A stretch of 64,000 bases of DNA from Gnetum montanum (lineage: Eukaryota > Streptophyta > Gnetopsida > Gnetales > Gnetaceae), in contig MNCI01038330.1 in NCBI GenBank assembly GCA_015680685.1, positions 139,502 to 203,501 on the forward strand. Reading direction: 5' to 3'. This document shows, in pieces, positions 1-13,760 of this stretch. Position numbers and translations under genes: made by a program. The notes under the pieces were generated by a model. That model saw only the letters and a program-made list of their open reading frames with translations, was not told where the DNA came from and did no database searches. Position 1 is the first letter of the stretch; the number at the start of each line of letters is the position of its first letter.

Positions 1-479
1 GATAAAATAATATTTAATTCCTAAATATTCTTCTTACTTATGTTTGCAAAATAAGTGAAAGAACATTAGAATATTCAACCTCAAGTCAAAAGAATCAAGT
101 TTAGCTTTCTCTCTAAGTTAATCAAATTCTTCAACAACAATTTCGTATCCTTAACACAAGTATAAATTTTATTATTCATTTTTAGGAAAGAGAAAAATCT
201 TTAACATTTGCAAAACTACATATAATCTTTCGATGCAACATTCACATAAACTTATCATATGATGTGAATAGTTTGGAGCTCATCACTTCCTTAATCCATT
301 TACGAATCTTTGAATCACTCAAAATTAGTTTACTTGTTGAAGAAGTGATGTTAGCAAGAGGTTGAGAAGGGATCTTCATTTCTAGAAGCTTATCCCTTTC
401 AATTTTTAAAATAATGTCAAACCTCTTAAAAATTGTTTACAAGCTATGATTTTGTTGTTCGGAATTCTTACAATGCAAT
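1..479. other. AT-rich flank, no gene seen
   Basis: AT-rich sequence with stops in all frames. I see no gene, RNA or repeat structure that I can support. Confidence 0.5.
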
Positions 480-1130
480 CTCCTATTTATTCTTTATTAA
501 AAAAGCTATTATCACTAATTTTGATGTTTCCAATTTTATTGGTTTGGTAGCTAAGAAGATAGGATTTGTGAGGAGCCAAGTGGTTTAAACATCTATTGTC
601 TACTATCCTTGATTCTTGTTTAATTTTTCTACTAAATTTAAAAGCTTTGTAACTGCCTTGATTATCTTCTTGGGTTGAATTTGATGAATCATATTGTTTA
701 TTCTCTTGGACTTGAAGCATGTCAAAGCACATTTTTTGTGTGGCAAGACTTTCTAGTATTACTTTTCTTTTGCAAAATTTAAAAAATAATTGGAAGAGTT
801 TTTTTGTTATATATTTCTTTGATTTTAGTTTCTCTATATTCTTTTTGTAGCTCCTTTGAACCTTATATCTTTAGTGGAAGTCTCTATCATGTTTTGATTA
901 TTATGAAAATTTTTATCCTTTGAATTTATTCTATTAAATTTTTCTCTTCCTCCACTAGGAATAAAAGCCTATTCTTCATCATTTTTATCTATCTTTAGGC
1001 TTTTTGGTGTTCTGAATTATTAGACTAGATCATCAACTATAAGTTCCTTGAAGTTGTTTCTTTGAAGGAAATTCATCATCATGTGAAAATATCTTTGATC
1101 AATTTATAGTGATACAGCCACTTTTTAAAC
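480..1130 (-). pseudogene. possible Ty1/copia gag-protease relic
   Basis: On the minus strand an 81-residue open stretch (487-732) ends with the pattern RIVDNRCLNHLAPHKS followed by SYQTNKIGNIKISDNSF. This resembles the copia protease segment in which an Asp-Ser-Gly-Ala-Ser-x-His motif is followed by a short G-N-I-K-x-x-D-N-S strand. The catalytic Asp-Ser-Gly is replaced by Asp-Asn-Arg, so the enzyme would be dead. Upstream sequence (733-1130) continues in broken frames with Lys/Asn-rich coding-like text that could be a gag tail, but no CCHC zinc knuckle is visible. No LTRs were found around it. The assignment rests on one short motif and could be wrong. Confidence 0.3.
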
Positions 1131-4100
1131 CTTTTTGGTCTTAATTAAAGCCACATATAAATTCATCACTTTGCTTTATACATTCAAACATTCTTACAAA
1201 TAAGTCTTTAATATGTTGATTTTTATCTCAACTTTGATAAATTGGATTCCCTACAAGATTTTTTTGGTATGTTCATTTTCACTTAAATTACACACTACTA
1301 TTAAAAATAGCTCTAAAATAATGAATAACTATATGGAGTATTTTCAAAACCTACTATTTTTATAGGTTTAATTATTTAATTTAATTCATGTATTTAATTA
1401 TTTAATATCAGTAGATACATTTCAATAAGTTATTTATAATTTTATTATTGTCATTTTTGTTATGACATAAGTGAATATAATATGATTGCTAGTGTATGTT
1501 GTTAAAGTTTTGTATCCTTTACTTTTACTGCTATTGGAACTTAGTCATAGGTTTTTTGTATATATTATGATTAACTGTTGAAATCCAATTATCCCTCCAA
1601 GTTTTTCTTTTTGCCAATTCTCATGCCTTTACAAGTATTTGGCTATGTATATTTTATTCTTTAGTATGAATATGTGAATATATAATACTCTAGTCATGAA
1701 GCATTTTGGACCCTAACCCTACCTAGGCCATACCCTTTGTGTGTTTTTATTAATAAACTAGAATTCAAAGTATATTTTTAATTATAATAAATATTTTATG
1801 AATAAATTTCGATAAGAAAGTACCTTTCGATGATGTCTTACCTAGAATTTGACATTACATAAATTGTCTTCAAATGAAGGTATTAAAATGTTTTCTACAA
1901 CATAAGAGTGTGTAGCTAAAGTTTTCCCTTTTAAGAAAAATAAGGAAACTCCCTAAGATATTTGTCCTCTATCATGCACAACTTAGGACCCTATACTTAG
2001 TTTCTTACTACTCAATGCTAAAAGTAAAGGAATAAGGAGTTTGAAATTAAAATGTTAAAGACAATGTTGTATTGATAATAGGTCTTGATAGATAGTATTT
2101 TTTTCTTTGAAATTTGGAAAATCATTAAGAGTTTCAATTACACTTTAGCTTTATTTGGGTAAAAGAAACTATTTAAAATCTATTGAAAATGGTCTAAATA
2201 ATTATGGTTTCACTTTTTCTTTCTTTGATTATGATTGAATCGCTTTCAGATCTAGCTTATTACTACCTATATAAAATTTCAAACTTACAATTTAATGCCT
2301 TTATAGAATGTATTGCCTGACCTTTTATATTATTGTTAAAGTTATCAAACTATTAGCCTTTTGTATTTTCTAACTCTTAAGAAATAGGATTATTATTATA
2401 TCAAACATACAATGTCTCCTGCCTTAAAACATGCATGTTGAAAGGAAATTATTGAAAATTAAGTATACTTTTATAGCTAATACTTGTTAAAAAGTAGGCT
2501 GACCAATTCATCAATTACATAGTGATACAATTTTATTCTAGGTTATATTGGGTGAGTGATGCCAAAAAGTTACAACAAATCCCTTCCTTTTTTGAAAACA
2601 ATTTTATATAAGTCTAAAAAAATTACTAAAATTTAAATGAACTTATAGAGCCCATATTTGTTATGAAGTTAACCCACCAATATAATCATTATTCAATTAG
2701 CATATTTTTGTATAAAATTGAGCTTTATTATATTGGTGAGGCTTTTCACGTATTATTAAATAAAAAGTAATTGAAAATTTTTTAACTAAAAAAATTATAA
2801 GAAAATATTACTTAAGTGCATAGTTACTAATACAATACAAACTTTCTTATTATCTTATACAAGGTATGGCAGGTATAATTAACCCGATCTCACATCGCAT
2901 ACTTAACTTTGCAATACGACATTCATAGGAAATGTATCTCAAGTATGATATACTTTAGTAGTGTACCAGCTATCACCAACCTAATTTCACCAAATAAACT
3001 TAACATTGCATCATGACATTGATATAGACTAGGTTTCACACAATATTGTAACAAGACACTCATATGGAACATATTAAAAGACACTTATGTAAAGGTAAGC
3101 CAAACTTAAATTTACAATAGTTTATTCATAGCCCAACATAATAAAGACACTAAGACAACAACGATGAAAGTCTAAAATATGAGACACCAAAATACTTTTG
3201 AAAGAGGAAATAGGCATCAACATAGATATTTTCATGGTAAAGGTGGGGATGATGCTTGGGAAAGCCCTCCTCAGCCACCTTATTGTTTGGCTTGTGAATC
3301 AACTCTTTGTTACTTATGGGTGCTGGGTAAAACCATTGAATGCTCCATAAACCTTGCAATCTGCTACATACTCATATGCTAACTCATCCTGGTCACATGC
3401 GCTTAGCAAGATGCCGATGCTAATGCCCCTAGCCATAGGCACCTTTATATATCAAAGATAAAATTATTCTTGTATTCTTATACAATTGTACATTGCTATC
3501 AGAAACGCTTGTACTTTCCTACCGAATTCATAGCATTTACACCTACTCTTTAATAAACTTAATCAATCAATATTTAAAAATTTTACCATTTTCCTATCTA
3601 ATATGACTTCAATGCCATTGTAAATACTATTAATGCAATGCATGTGCCAGTTTATGTGTAGTTGGTTGAGATAAGCAAGTTTGATGACATTTGGTGTAGA
3701 AAATTCCTGTGCAGGGGTGAACCCAAAATATTAGTCACTAATATTCATTTATCAGGCTCTTCCATGCATGCCACCAGAGGTATTCAACCATTATTTTGTA
3801 TCAAAACAAAGAATTAAAATCTAGTGTTTCCCTATCTTGAAAACATGACACAATGCAATTGTAATTATAGATAATATGTTGGATTGATTCCTTATTATTG
3901 TTTATTAAATCGATTAGTCATTGCTTTAGCAAATATTTAAAGACTTATTAAAGACTCCATATTTGTGGAAGCTGGGAACTCAAAATTTTTATTGTGTCTA
4001 GGAAATCATTAAATATTTATTCAAAATTATTACAAAGCCTCAACACATTTTTTAAGAAAATTAAAAACATCATTAATATAAATATTTAAAGAGATAGGGT

Positions 4101-6529
4101 CAATTTGGAGAAAAAGAAAAAAAAAGAAGAAGATTCATTTGAATGTGATTCAAAGATGGGAAAAATAAAAAGATGTGTTCTTTATCTTTAATGCTTTGTT
4201 TGTATAATCTACAAATACGTTATTCTCTCAATAAATTAATCCAATAAGCAACTGGATCATGAAAGCTCATTCATGCTCTAATAATTTGATTTCTTAAATG
4301 AATAGGAATAGTTTAGAATAGATATTTATGAGGACTAATAACAAACATCTTCTAAAAAAATATAAATAAAAATGCTTCTTTTATTTGGCATTCAACTAAA
4401 CTTTAGTTAAGAGTTTCTCTTTTATGGTCTTTTAGAAAAGCCTTTTATTTAAATGAAGATCCTCCATTACAATATTCCATTATTAAAGCCATAATGTTTT
4501 TTGGTGCAACCATCATTTTCCAATGTAACATTCATTATTTCCTTAGCACAATTGACTTGATTTTTGAGTATAAGCAATAAACTAATAGAGGGCTTCAACT
4601 TCAATAGGAAGCCAATCTACTTATAAAAGTAAGATATCATAAGAATTATCATAAGATACTTCTTCTTCTCTTAACCTCCTAGGTTAGAATTATATAAGAA
4701 AATGGCTTGTACATGCATTTTTTATTTGTAAATACATTGAGCTTCTTAGTTCCTACTTCATACAATCTAAATCCTACAAGTTTTGAATCCATAAAAATAG
4801 TTAATGAAAAAGGCAGTATTTGTAAATTATTTTTTAATGCTTTTGAATTAAGATTATTAATTAGATTTCAAATTTAAAACTTAATAAATTGAAAAGTACT
4901 AGGAATTGAACTTAAGATATTATAAATAAAATATCTAATGAGAGTGTTTATGTCCTTTTTAATTATGTCTGATTTTCATTGTTCATTAATCTTAAACCGA
5001 TCTTTGTTCACATTATTAGGATATCACTTAATTTTTATGGATTTCTTAGTTTTTCTCTTTAGATAATTTTCTATCTTGAAGAAAAATTTGCATTACTTTA
5101 ATTGTCATGTACACCTAGTTTTATCTATGGAGCAATTATTATTAACATGTTCTACCATTTTTCAGATTTATTATGCCGTATGTATCTTTTATATTCTTTT
5201 AATTTTGGTTACAATGCTTCTTCTACTTTTTCTAGTATCTACTTTTCTACAAGAACACTCTAGCTAATAAACACCTTACAATCAAAACTCTTTAATCTAT
5301 CTTTCTTAGGGGTGTACCAATTACTAATTTTATTGATGGGTTGAAATATGGTTTTAATATTTTATTTTCTTAATAATATTCCTAGTTTATCCAAAATGCC
5401 TATATGGTATGTTAATATTACTATTATGTTCTTATAATTTTCTTTATTATTAATTCAATCTTCATGTAACTCTTTATCATTAATATGATCTTTAAGTGAT
5501 TTTTGTAGCAAGCTTTTTATCAATGCTATCATTCCAAGATTTTTCAATGGTTTAAGAGTTAGTACTTATTCAACTTAAAAACATGATTGAGATGTTTAGA
5601 TTCTTCTTTTAATATTTTCATATTACAAACTATAAGGGATCTAAACATTAGGGTTTTGAAAAATCCTATCTTCGTATTGAAGGCATGGTTACTCTAGATC
5701 ATTTGATTACTATTCTATATTGCATTAAATAAGCAAAAGGAAAACAAGGTAAAACATTTATTTACTTTGTAATTTTTACTAATGCATCTAACTCTATTGA
5801 ACTTCATTAATGTTAGTCCTAAACATAGATACAAGAAAAGGATGGTTAGCATCATGTTAGTAGTTAGATGTAAAACCATGCCAAATCTAATGGATGAAAT
5901 ATCTTTAGATATTGCAAATGCTAGGGAATTCCTCAGATTTAATGTATAGGAGTCATAAGGGTTGTTACTAGAAAAAAAAGGGGCTCATTAGTGCATCCTC
6001 TAGAAATAATATGCAACATTGTCATTCAAATTTTATGTAAAATAGACAATGGTTCCCAAATCAAAGACAAATGTAAGTAAAGAAGCAAGTTTAGTGGAAG
6101 AGATTTTGGATAGCAACATGGAACATTAACACTTTTAATAAAATGATTATGAAATTATCTATAGCATGAGAAGGCACAAAATCAACATTGATTACCATTA
6201 GGAAAAAATATGAAAAAGAAAAAGAGCTAAATGTTTAGGCCAAGAATATAAACTTTTCTAGTTAGGAAAAGAAAATCACCAAAAAGAAGATTGAATTACC
6301 ATTGATTAAATTAACAGAGATAAAGTGGTACAAGTACATCAACATGGTAATTAGATTATGGGAATCATACTTGTTCTTGCAAATGAGATCATCAATATCA
6401 TCAACTTACATGCTTCACAAATTAGCCTTGAAAACTTCATCAAGTAAGAGTTTTGGGATTTTATGGATATTGTGCTTTAATAAATTCACCAACAAGAAAT
6501 CATATTCATTAGATGGGATTTTAATGATC
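1131..6529. other. AT-rich decayed flank, no supportable gene
   Basis: About 5.4 kb of AT-rich sequence between the copia-like scrap and element A. Small ORFs (for example 3179-3382, 5076-5267, 6302-6547) show no recognisable motif and look like chance. The stretch is probably old repeat debris. A short segment near 3440-3560 has the general look of LTR sequence (TATA-like run, then AATAAA-like run), but no boundaries or duplicate were found. Confidence 0.4.
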
Positions 6530-6534
6530 ATGTT
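6530..6534. repeat. target site duplication of element A, left copy (ATGTT)
   Basis: ATGTT directly precedes the left LTR of A. The same five bases follow the right LTR at 51696-51700. This ties the two LTRs together across 45 kb and proves they belong to one insertion. Confidence 0.85.
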
Positions 6535-7446
6535 TAATGAGTGGTGAGTATACCCTATGCCTAATCATATGAATTACAACTATTCACATGCAATTTGGTT
6601 GAATTCCATAGACCTTAAGTTACTAAGTATGTTGGTTCTAGAAAGTGAAATCTAATCATGATGATCATTTTCTTCCCAGCTACACTTCTAAAGATTAGTT
6701 GTATGATGAAGTGTAATTGGGGCACATGATTTTTATTATTTTATATTTTATTCACCTATGATTGATAACAAGTTGAAATTCAATTTATTAACCAATTTAA
6801 CTAATCTAATTGCTAATTAATAACTAACTATCCTAACATAAGCATCTGGTCCTACTTTCCATACACATCTTGAATGCATTCGACACTACTAGGTTTCCAA
6901 GCATCAAGTGTTGTTGGGATTACCAAGTGATGCATGTTATTCTTGAAGTGGTCATACTTATCTAGTTGATATATTTAGCTTAATTAGTTAATTAATTAAA
7001 GTCTCACTTATCTTAATTAATAAAAATGATAAATGCAAAAATAAATCATTAATCTATTCCAAGTGCTATAAGGTTTGATTAAAAGGCTCATCTTTATTGC
7101 CAATCATACTGATGTGCTTAGGCACATTACTACTCGAATAAAGATCTGTACTCTTTCTGACTCCTGCTGTGGGCACTCAAACAAATATTTTAAATATCAT
7201 ATGATAAAACTAGAAGAGCTCTACTAAAACTATGATAAGACATTCCATAAACATGGTTGGTGAGTGCATATTTATAGACTTCATTGTGAAGCTATGTCGA
7301 TGAGGCCTCATAAATGTAGCAAATGCTACATCGATGAGGCCCCATCGATAAGGCAACACCACATCAACAAGGTTGTGTCAATGGAGACTCATCAATGAGG
7401 CCACACTAATAGGTCCTCATCAACATGACACTTTGATAGTTCATCG
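6535..7446 (-). repeat. element A 3' LTR
   Basis: 912-bp direct repeat of 50833-51695 and of the LTR of element D (53441-54383). On the plus strand the start is TAATGAG (TG mutated to TA) and the end is TTCATCG (CA mutated to CG); the partner at 50833-51695 keeps TG and CA. The right part, which is U3 in the element's orientation, contains several copies of a TCGATGAGGC-like motif between about 7290 and 7410. Confidence 0.85.
7269..7277 (-). promoter_or_regulatory. TATA box of element A 3' LTR
   Basis: Minus strand reads CTATAAATA. The same box is present at the matching place in the 5' LTR (51579-51587) and in element D (54232-54240), so it marks the U3/R region. Confidence 0.6.
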
Positions 7447-7461
7447 TACCCCCACAACTGA
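7447..7461 (-). other. polypurine tract of element A
   Basis: Immediately inside the 3' LTR the minus strand reads CAGTTGTGGGGGTA, a G-rich tract suited to priming plus-strand DNA synthesis. Element D has CAATCATGGGGGTA at the same place. Confidence 0.7.
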
Positions 7462-10400
7462 ATAAAAACTCATCCTTAAGTTCCCTTACAAAATTTGGAA
7501 GGTATGGGATTATTGACTGACACTTGACATAACAAACTAACATAACAAAATTAAGTGCCCAAGTGTAAAGATTAACATCAGTACAAACATTTATGGTGTT
7601 CATGACACAAAATTAAACATCATGACATACTACTCAAACTAGATAGCACATCCTTTAATGACATGAAGATGGTTGAGAAGATCAAATGGTCCCAGATGGT
7701 GAAGGTTCCTATGGTTTTGAAGAACCTTCACCAGATTTTGGCATGCATAGTGGTTAAGGTAGCTATGGTTGTCCTACTAGAGCTGCTGCCCCTAGTGGAA
7801 GATGAAAGGCATCTAGTAATGCCTTCATCTTCTCCTCCTTGCCTAGGGATTATTCATAGTCCACACGACATCACTAATGTTGGCTAGAATGGGGATATCA
7901 CATGGACAAGGCATTATTGGAAATAGCTCCTTAATGTTGACGAACTAGACAATGAATTTTTTATGTTCAACATCAAACACACTAACTATGTTTTGTAGCT
8001 TCTATTAGTCATTCATTCTTTTGGCGAGGCTCTTGGAAATGGATCTTTGATTGGTATATTTATCCTTGAGAACCTTATGTTCAATGTTTTTCTCTACAAG
8101 ATTTTTCTTGGTGTCCTTGTGATGCTTGAACTCGACCTTGTATAATAAGTATGAGTTGGTCACTTACTTTTCTAGTTCTAATTGCAACTATGCAATAGTC
8201 AACATAGCTAGCTTTATGTACTAGAGATTGGAAAGCTATATATATTTATTCATTTCCTCTATTTGTAACTCCTTTAGATGAATTTCTACTTTACTGTATT
8301 GATCAATCCCATGAATGATGGACTACCATAATTCACATTCTTATTGGAGTTGTTGGAGGGTCTCATTCACCTTTGCCTTTGTGACTTGAATGTGTTTTTC
8401 ATTTATTTCCTTTTGTAGGCCAACTTGGTCTCTGTAGTAATCCTTGACTCTCTCAAATTTAAGAGCCTCTAATTCTCAGGTAGCTACCTCTATTGTAGTT
8501 TTTTGGTGAAGTGAATGGATCTCCTCCATGGAGATGTTTCTATCCTTAGTTGCTAATCTTCTTAACTTTGTGTTTTCTTTAATCAGCTACAACTACTATT
8601 GATGGATAAAATTAGCCAATTATTATTTATGCAGATTAATGTTTTGTAGATAATGGATTTCTTTAGTTAGCTAGACATTCTTCTGGTGGGTTAGATTCAA
8701 TGCCTTTTGAATTTTATGCTAGCTGGCCTCTACCAAGGATCAATAGAACATTGTTGTTTCCATTACACTTTCAACCCCTTTCAACCTGGTGTGAAGTTAT
8801 TCATGAGCATCATCTCTTGTTAATTCTAGGTTGAGAAATGTAGGGTTGACAATTTGGGCTTTCAATTTAGCAACTTTTGCTGCCAAGTGTTCATTTAGTT
8901 CTTTGGCTATTTGAAGTTTCCCTTCTAAAATAATGTTCTTGCCCCTTGCATCTAGCAACTCTAATTGGGTTGCAGTTATATTATCTGGAAGGTCAAAGAC
9001 ATTCATAAATAGTTGCCTAGTTCCTACCAATAGGTCTAGTAGTTATTCATGTTATACTACGCTTAATCTACTACTTATGGCCCCTAAGGATGTCTACACA
9101 TCTTTAAGTGTAGTGACATCTAGTATAGATGTTGCAGGTGCATTAACTGTTTTGGAGATTCTATCAACAACCATCTCAAAAACTATTTCTTGTTCTTGAT
9201 GTTGCATCACTAGTACTGCTGCCCCCTCATCCAACTTCAAGCACATCAATAAAGTCACAACATTTTTAGAAGTCTTTGAGAGTTATTACTATTTTGAGAA
9301 AGATACCCTTACATCTTTGGTGCTATGATTTAACCTCATGAACAATTGCATTTATTGAACAAAGAAAATGCATCCACCTTCCTCCATTAGGCTAACTATT
9401 CAAGCCATCTCATTTAGGTGACTCATATTTGGCTAGTACATAGATGTTTCTCCACTACTTGTGCCTACTTATTGCTCTTTCTCACTCAAGAGCCATTCTT
9501 GGTACTCATGCAACCATTGGGATGTTACAGAAATATCCAACATAATTTTCTAAGTGGTAGGTGGAGGTGGTGGCTGATACTCCTCTTCTTAGATGATCAT
9601 TGTAGGAGTGTTTTCCTTCATCATCTCCACCCATTTAGTGATCACAATATGTCAAAAAACATTGCTAGTGGAGCGAATTATTCCTCCTATTTGACATAGT
9701 TTTCTGATAAAGCATGGGAATGGATGTGTCTTTCTTCCACATTCATTCTTCTTGAATCATTTCTCCATCTCTACATAGATTAGTTCTGCAATGTTCATGA
9801 GGAATCTTCTACTTAGAGTAGCACACACATGAGCAGAAATGATAGTGATCTTGCCATGCCTTACCATGAGGTTTAGATGAAAGGCCACAATATTGTAGTG
9901 GATTCTTTCTACCGATGTAAGAATGTCATACTCCTTGTGGTTAACAACATAGCATCACTAAATCCATTCCGTTATTATGCTTGGGTCTACCTACATCGGA
10001 AGGTATGATTCACCCTAGTTTAAGCAACCTAGGCATCTCTGCAATGGCTTGCATTGAGTAGAACACTAAAATATCTTCAATATTAACCATTGAATTGGTC
10101 TTATTATTGTTCCAAAATAGGAACATCTCTCCCATAAAACACTTATTTGAAGTGATAATTAGACACATGGGGGAGGTCTTTAGTTGGTCCTATAACTCTT
10201 TAGTTGCTTGCTCCAAAAAAGAGTCAAAGTTTAACTCCTGGAGCACCATCTTATAGACCTCCCTTGATCTGACCTAGTTTAGGAAGGCTTCTATCAAATT
10301 TACCTCAATGATCATTTGTTGAGCTAATGCCTCACCGCAATGGAAATGTTCTGTTGCTACTACTTGTTTTGGAATTTGACAAATAGGTTCCACTTTGGCC

Positions 10401-10540
10401 TACTCCCTAATAAGCCCCCCATGGCATGGATTACAATTGGTTCTTCCTTGGTCTATTCTTGGCCCCTTCTCATCCTAGGCCATTTCTCCCTTGGTTGAGA
10501 TGGTCCTTCTTACATGTGTTTTCCTTTTAGTGCCATCTAT
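7462..10540 (-). pseudogene. element A accessory ORF downstream of integrase (sense strand)
   Basis: A decayed reading frame of roughly 950 codons runs on the minus strand from a likely ATG near 10537 to near 7640. Its N-terminus is basic (MALKGKHM, then PREKWPRMRRGQ). The next part (about 9,700-10,300) contains segments such as VLQELNFDSFLEQATKEL and AIAEMPRLLKLG. The middle (8797-9030) is coiled-coil-like, with GKNIILEGKLQIAKELNEHL and AAKVAKLKAQ. The C-terminus in the better-kept relative D (54635-54862) ends in P/Q-rich text. It sits between integrase and the 3' LTR, on the same strand as gag-pol. Extra genes in this place are known in plant gypsy elements, but I do not recognise this family. 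Stops and frameshifts are frequent. Confidence 0.5.
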
Positions 10541-12600
10541 GTTCACAACACATCCATGGATTAGTAGATGTAATGTGTAACTTAGAATAATTGAATACAT
10601 TATCTCATTAATTAGTTACACTTGGCTATGGTTGGATCATAGAAATTTTTTTTTTATTAATTAATTTTTATTATAAGTATCATTGGATCTCTTCAGAAAG
10701 GTCTAACTTCTACAATTTGGTGTTTTAATGTTGATTTCTTAGTTAAAACTTTGTGGGAGTTAGAAAAAATGTTAAAAACTTTCTTATGAAAAATTGAGAC
10801 ATTTATGCCCCCCATGACTAAGAGCTTACCTTCGGGAGCTATAGGGTTGAAGAACAAAGTGATTTAGACAAATAGTTAGAAAGGTATGTGCTCTAGAAGA
10901 TTCTAGGCTTTGAAAATTGTAAAAACTCCTTAGATGTTTGAAAGCAATGGTGAAAATTTCAAAGGGGGTTCATGCATATATATATAGTATTTTTATGTTG
11001 TATCAACAAGGCCACATATACGAGGCCTCATATACACATGGGCTCCATCAATGGTACCCTATTTAAGAACCCCATAAACAAAATTTTCAAAGTTGAATAT
11101 TTCAAAAAATACAAATAATTCTTAAATGAATTTGAAGTCTATGGAGTCCCAAAAAAGCCAACAATATGATGAAATCATTTAAGAGGATCTTTAAAAACTC
11201 ATAAATTCAAAAATTTGATGGAGAATATGTGAAATCAAGAAAATACTTAAAGGAGCACATAGTTGGTTGTAGAAGATGGCTACATAAAAGATAGTAATTG
11301 CAAAAATGCCTAAGGATAAGGTGCTTAATGATCCTAACTAGGAGATATGTAAGTGGGTCCTTACCATAGTTGGCACATTACCTGTTAATCCTTGCATAAC
11401 CTTAACCTAGGAAGTCTATGGGTCCCATAGATGATTAATGGTTTATGAAAGTTAAGGACCAAAATAAGGAAGATTCTACCAAAAAGTTTAAGTATGTTAG
11501 AAAAAAACACTGAACAAGAACATGGAAGCTGACAATGAGGTGAGTTATGGGTAGCATGGATGGATGATGGAGAATGTGAAATGGAGTTTCAAATTGAGGT
11601 CATAAGAAGTCCCTTATCGATTTGTATTTAAATAACTTGAGAAGATCCATCCTTAGTCCAAACCAAAACCAAACACTTGTAGTGACTTTGCATCACCACT
11701 CCAAGATTGATCCACCCCATTGAGACATACGAGTGCTCCCATACAACAACCACCATTCCTTAAAGAGAATAAATGAGAAGTAGGAAGTGATAGAGGGCCT
11801 TAGTTAGAGGGGACCTTCAGGCATGTGTAACATGTATTTATAGTCCCATAACTAGTGCTTGTAGCCTACTATTTGTCTAAGGGATATGCTTTAAATTTTC
11901 ACCATTTTTATATTAATATTTCTTTTCTTTTCTTGTTTGTTATTTTTTTTAGAATGAAAGCACACCATGAAATGACTTATTCACTTCCTATTATTGGTTA
12001 ACATGGAATGGTAAGAAGTATATGAAAAGACTCATGTACCCAAGTAAGTAGAAGAGTACAAAGAGTATTAAGTCCCCTTGAAGTCACATCCTATGCAAAC
12101 CTTTGAATCCTTCCTAATTTTGGAAATCACCAAGGCTACAAATTTAGTAAAAGTTCATTTAATGGAAGGGATCTCATAATTCAAAAATAAGAAAAACCAT
12201 AGAGTTTGTGGATGGGTGGATGACATGGATTCACCACTTGTTCCATGAAATAGAAACCATGCCTTAGTCATTGGTACCAAAAATTCAAAAATAGAAATAA
12301 GACATTAGCAAAGAAAACATTAAGCACAAACCACCATAAGCAACATGTACAACACCACTATGTCCTATTGGCATAAAGCATGTTTATTAATAGAAATTAG
12401 AAAATCACACTAAAATAAGGTAAAATATATAACAAAGTATATAATATTCAAGAGAATTTTAAATGTACTAATGATGGGGTAAAATAGGAAAACATTTTAA
12501 AATCAAAAAGGTGTAAAATCAAAAATGGAAAAAACTAAAGAGCCACATGTATGATTAGTATGAATGACCATCTCCCCCATGACTGAGTTGAAAAGAGTAG
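10541..12600. other. element A spacer between integrase and accessory ORF
   Basis: About 2 kb, homologous to 60700-62250 of element D, with no open frame on either strand. Both copies share landmarks such as a segment about month-long decay products cannot explain as coding: short conserved blocks near 11330-11480 and 11600-11830 alternate with indels. It probably holds the promoter and leader of the accessory ORF, but no clear TATA box was identified. Confidence 0.45.
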
Positions 12601-13760
12601 ATCTAAAAAGTTGAGCATGGTTGTTCATTCATTGAGATATTTGTTGCATTAGCTTTCTTGGGCTCGTGGAAAGGCTTTACCTATTGGATGTTGATCAACG
12701 ACTTTTTGTCTAGGCTCTTAGGTTTGTAGATAAACATGGCCCTAGAAGAAAAGATTTCATAAATGTTGTAAGGTCATTTCCATAATGTCTAGAACTTAGT
12801 TTGATGAGGTATGTGTATGGGGTTCTAATAGAGAACCTTAACTTCTAGTTGAAATTTCTCTTTTCATATTCTAAGGTTATGATGCCTTTTGTTAAATTCC
12901 TTGTGGACTTCATTTAAGGATAAGGCTATCAATTGATTTTTGTCTAGTACATTTAGGTTGATTAGTCTTTATTTCTATGCTAGGCTAAGCTCAAGGTTCA
13001 TATCAAAGGCTATTAAGAGTGTACAAAGCCTAGATTGAATTAGAAGCATTGGGACTTTTCTATACATCAACTCATAGGGAGAGTAGCCTATAGGAAGTTT
13101 TCATGTGATCTCCCTATTGGTAACTTCTGCTTGATTGTTACCTTGGGGGTGGTAACGTGTTGTTAATTTTTGTTTAACCCCCAAGTGTTGCATAAGCTTG
13201 CAAAACATAGCACCTATAAAATGGGTTCTATTATTAGACATCAATGCACATGGAACCCCAAACCTCTTCACAACATTTTGTTGTACAAACTATATAATAG
13301 TGGATGATATGCATTCAATGATGAGTGGTGCTTCTACCCATTTTGTGTAGTAATCAATGATGATGATTATATATGACTTTCCATTTGACATGGATGTGAT
13401 GTAACCCATAATTTTGATGCCCCATATGTTAAAGGATTTGAATGGTTAAATCCACTATTGAGAACCCTCCATTCGTGTGGTCATCCTACCATCTCATTGG
13501 TAGCATTCACAGGATTCAACAAACTAGTGAGCATCCCTAAAGATTATGGGCCAATAGTATCCTACCATTAGGATTTTTATGGCTATGCATCTCCCTACAT
13601 AGTGGCATCCAGAAGGGCCTTCATGAGCATCCTAGAGAATGTGTAGTTGATCAGCATTAGGTACATACCAATGAACTAGGCCATTGGTGCACACCTTGTA
13701 AAGGTCTCCGTTGATTTCCATGAAGCATTTGGCCTAATGAAGAAACTGTTGTTTCTTCCT
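12601..13760 (-). pseudogene. element A integrase (degenerate)
   Basis: Minus-strand translation gives a Ty3/gypsy integrase core in pieces. IIIIDYYTKWVEA (near 13,360) carries the first catalytic Asp. RFGVPCALMSNNRTHF has Asn where the second Asp should be. HPQGNNQAEVTNREI keeps the final Glu. Downstream, GYSPYELMYRKVP matches the conserved block that precedes the C-terminal domain. The integrase joins element cDNA to host DNA; here it is broken by stops and by loss of the second acidic residue. The copy in element D (62550-63440) is collinear. Confidence 0.75.

Noticed and set aside
3179-3382. Possible gene in the left flank
   Set aside because: Short, no motif, overlapping ORFs on both strands, and AT-rich decayed surroundings.
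3408-3600. Possible solo copia LTR in the left flank
   Set aside because: TATA-like and AATAAA-like runs are present, but no TG/CA ends with a target duplication could be found.
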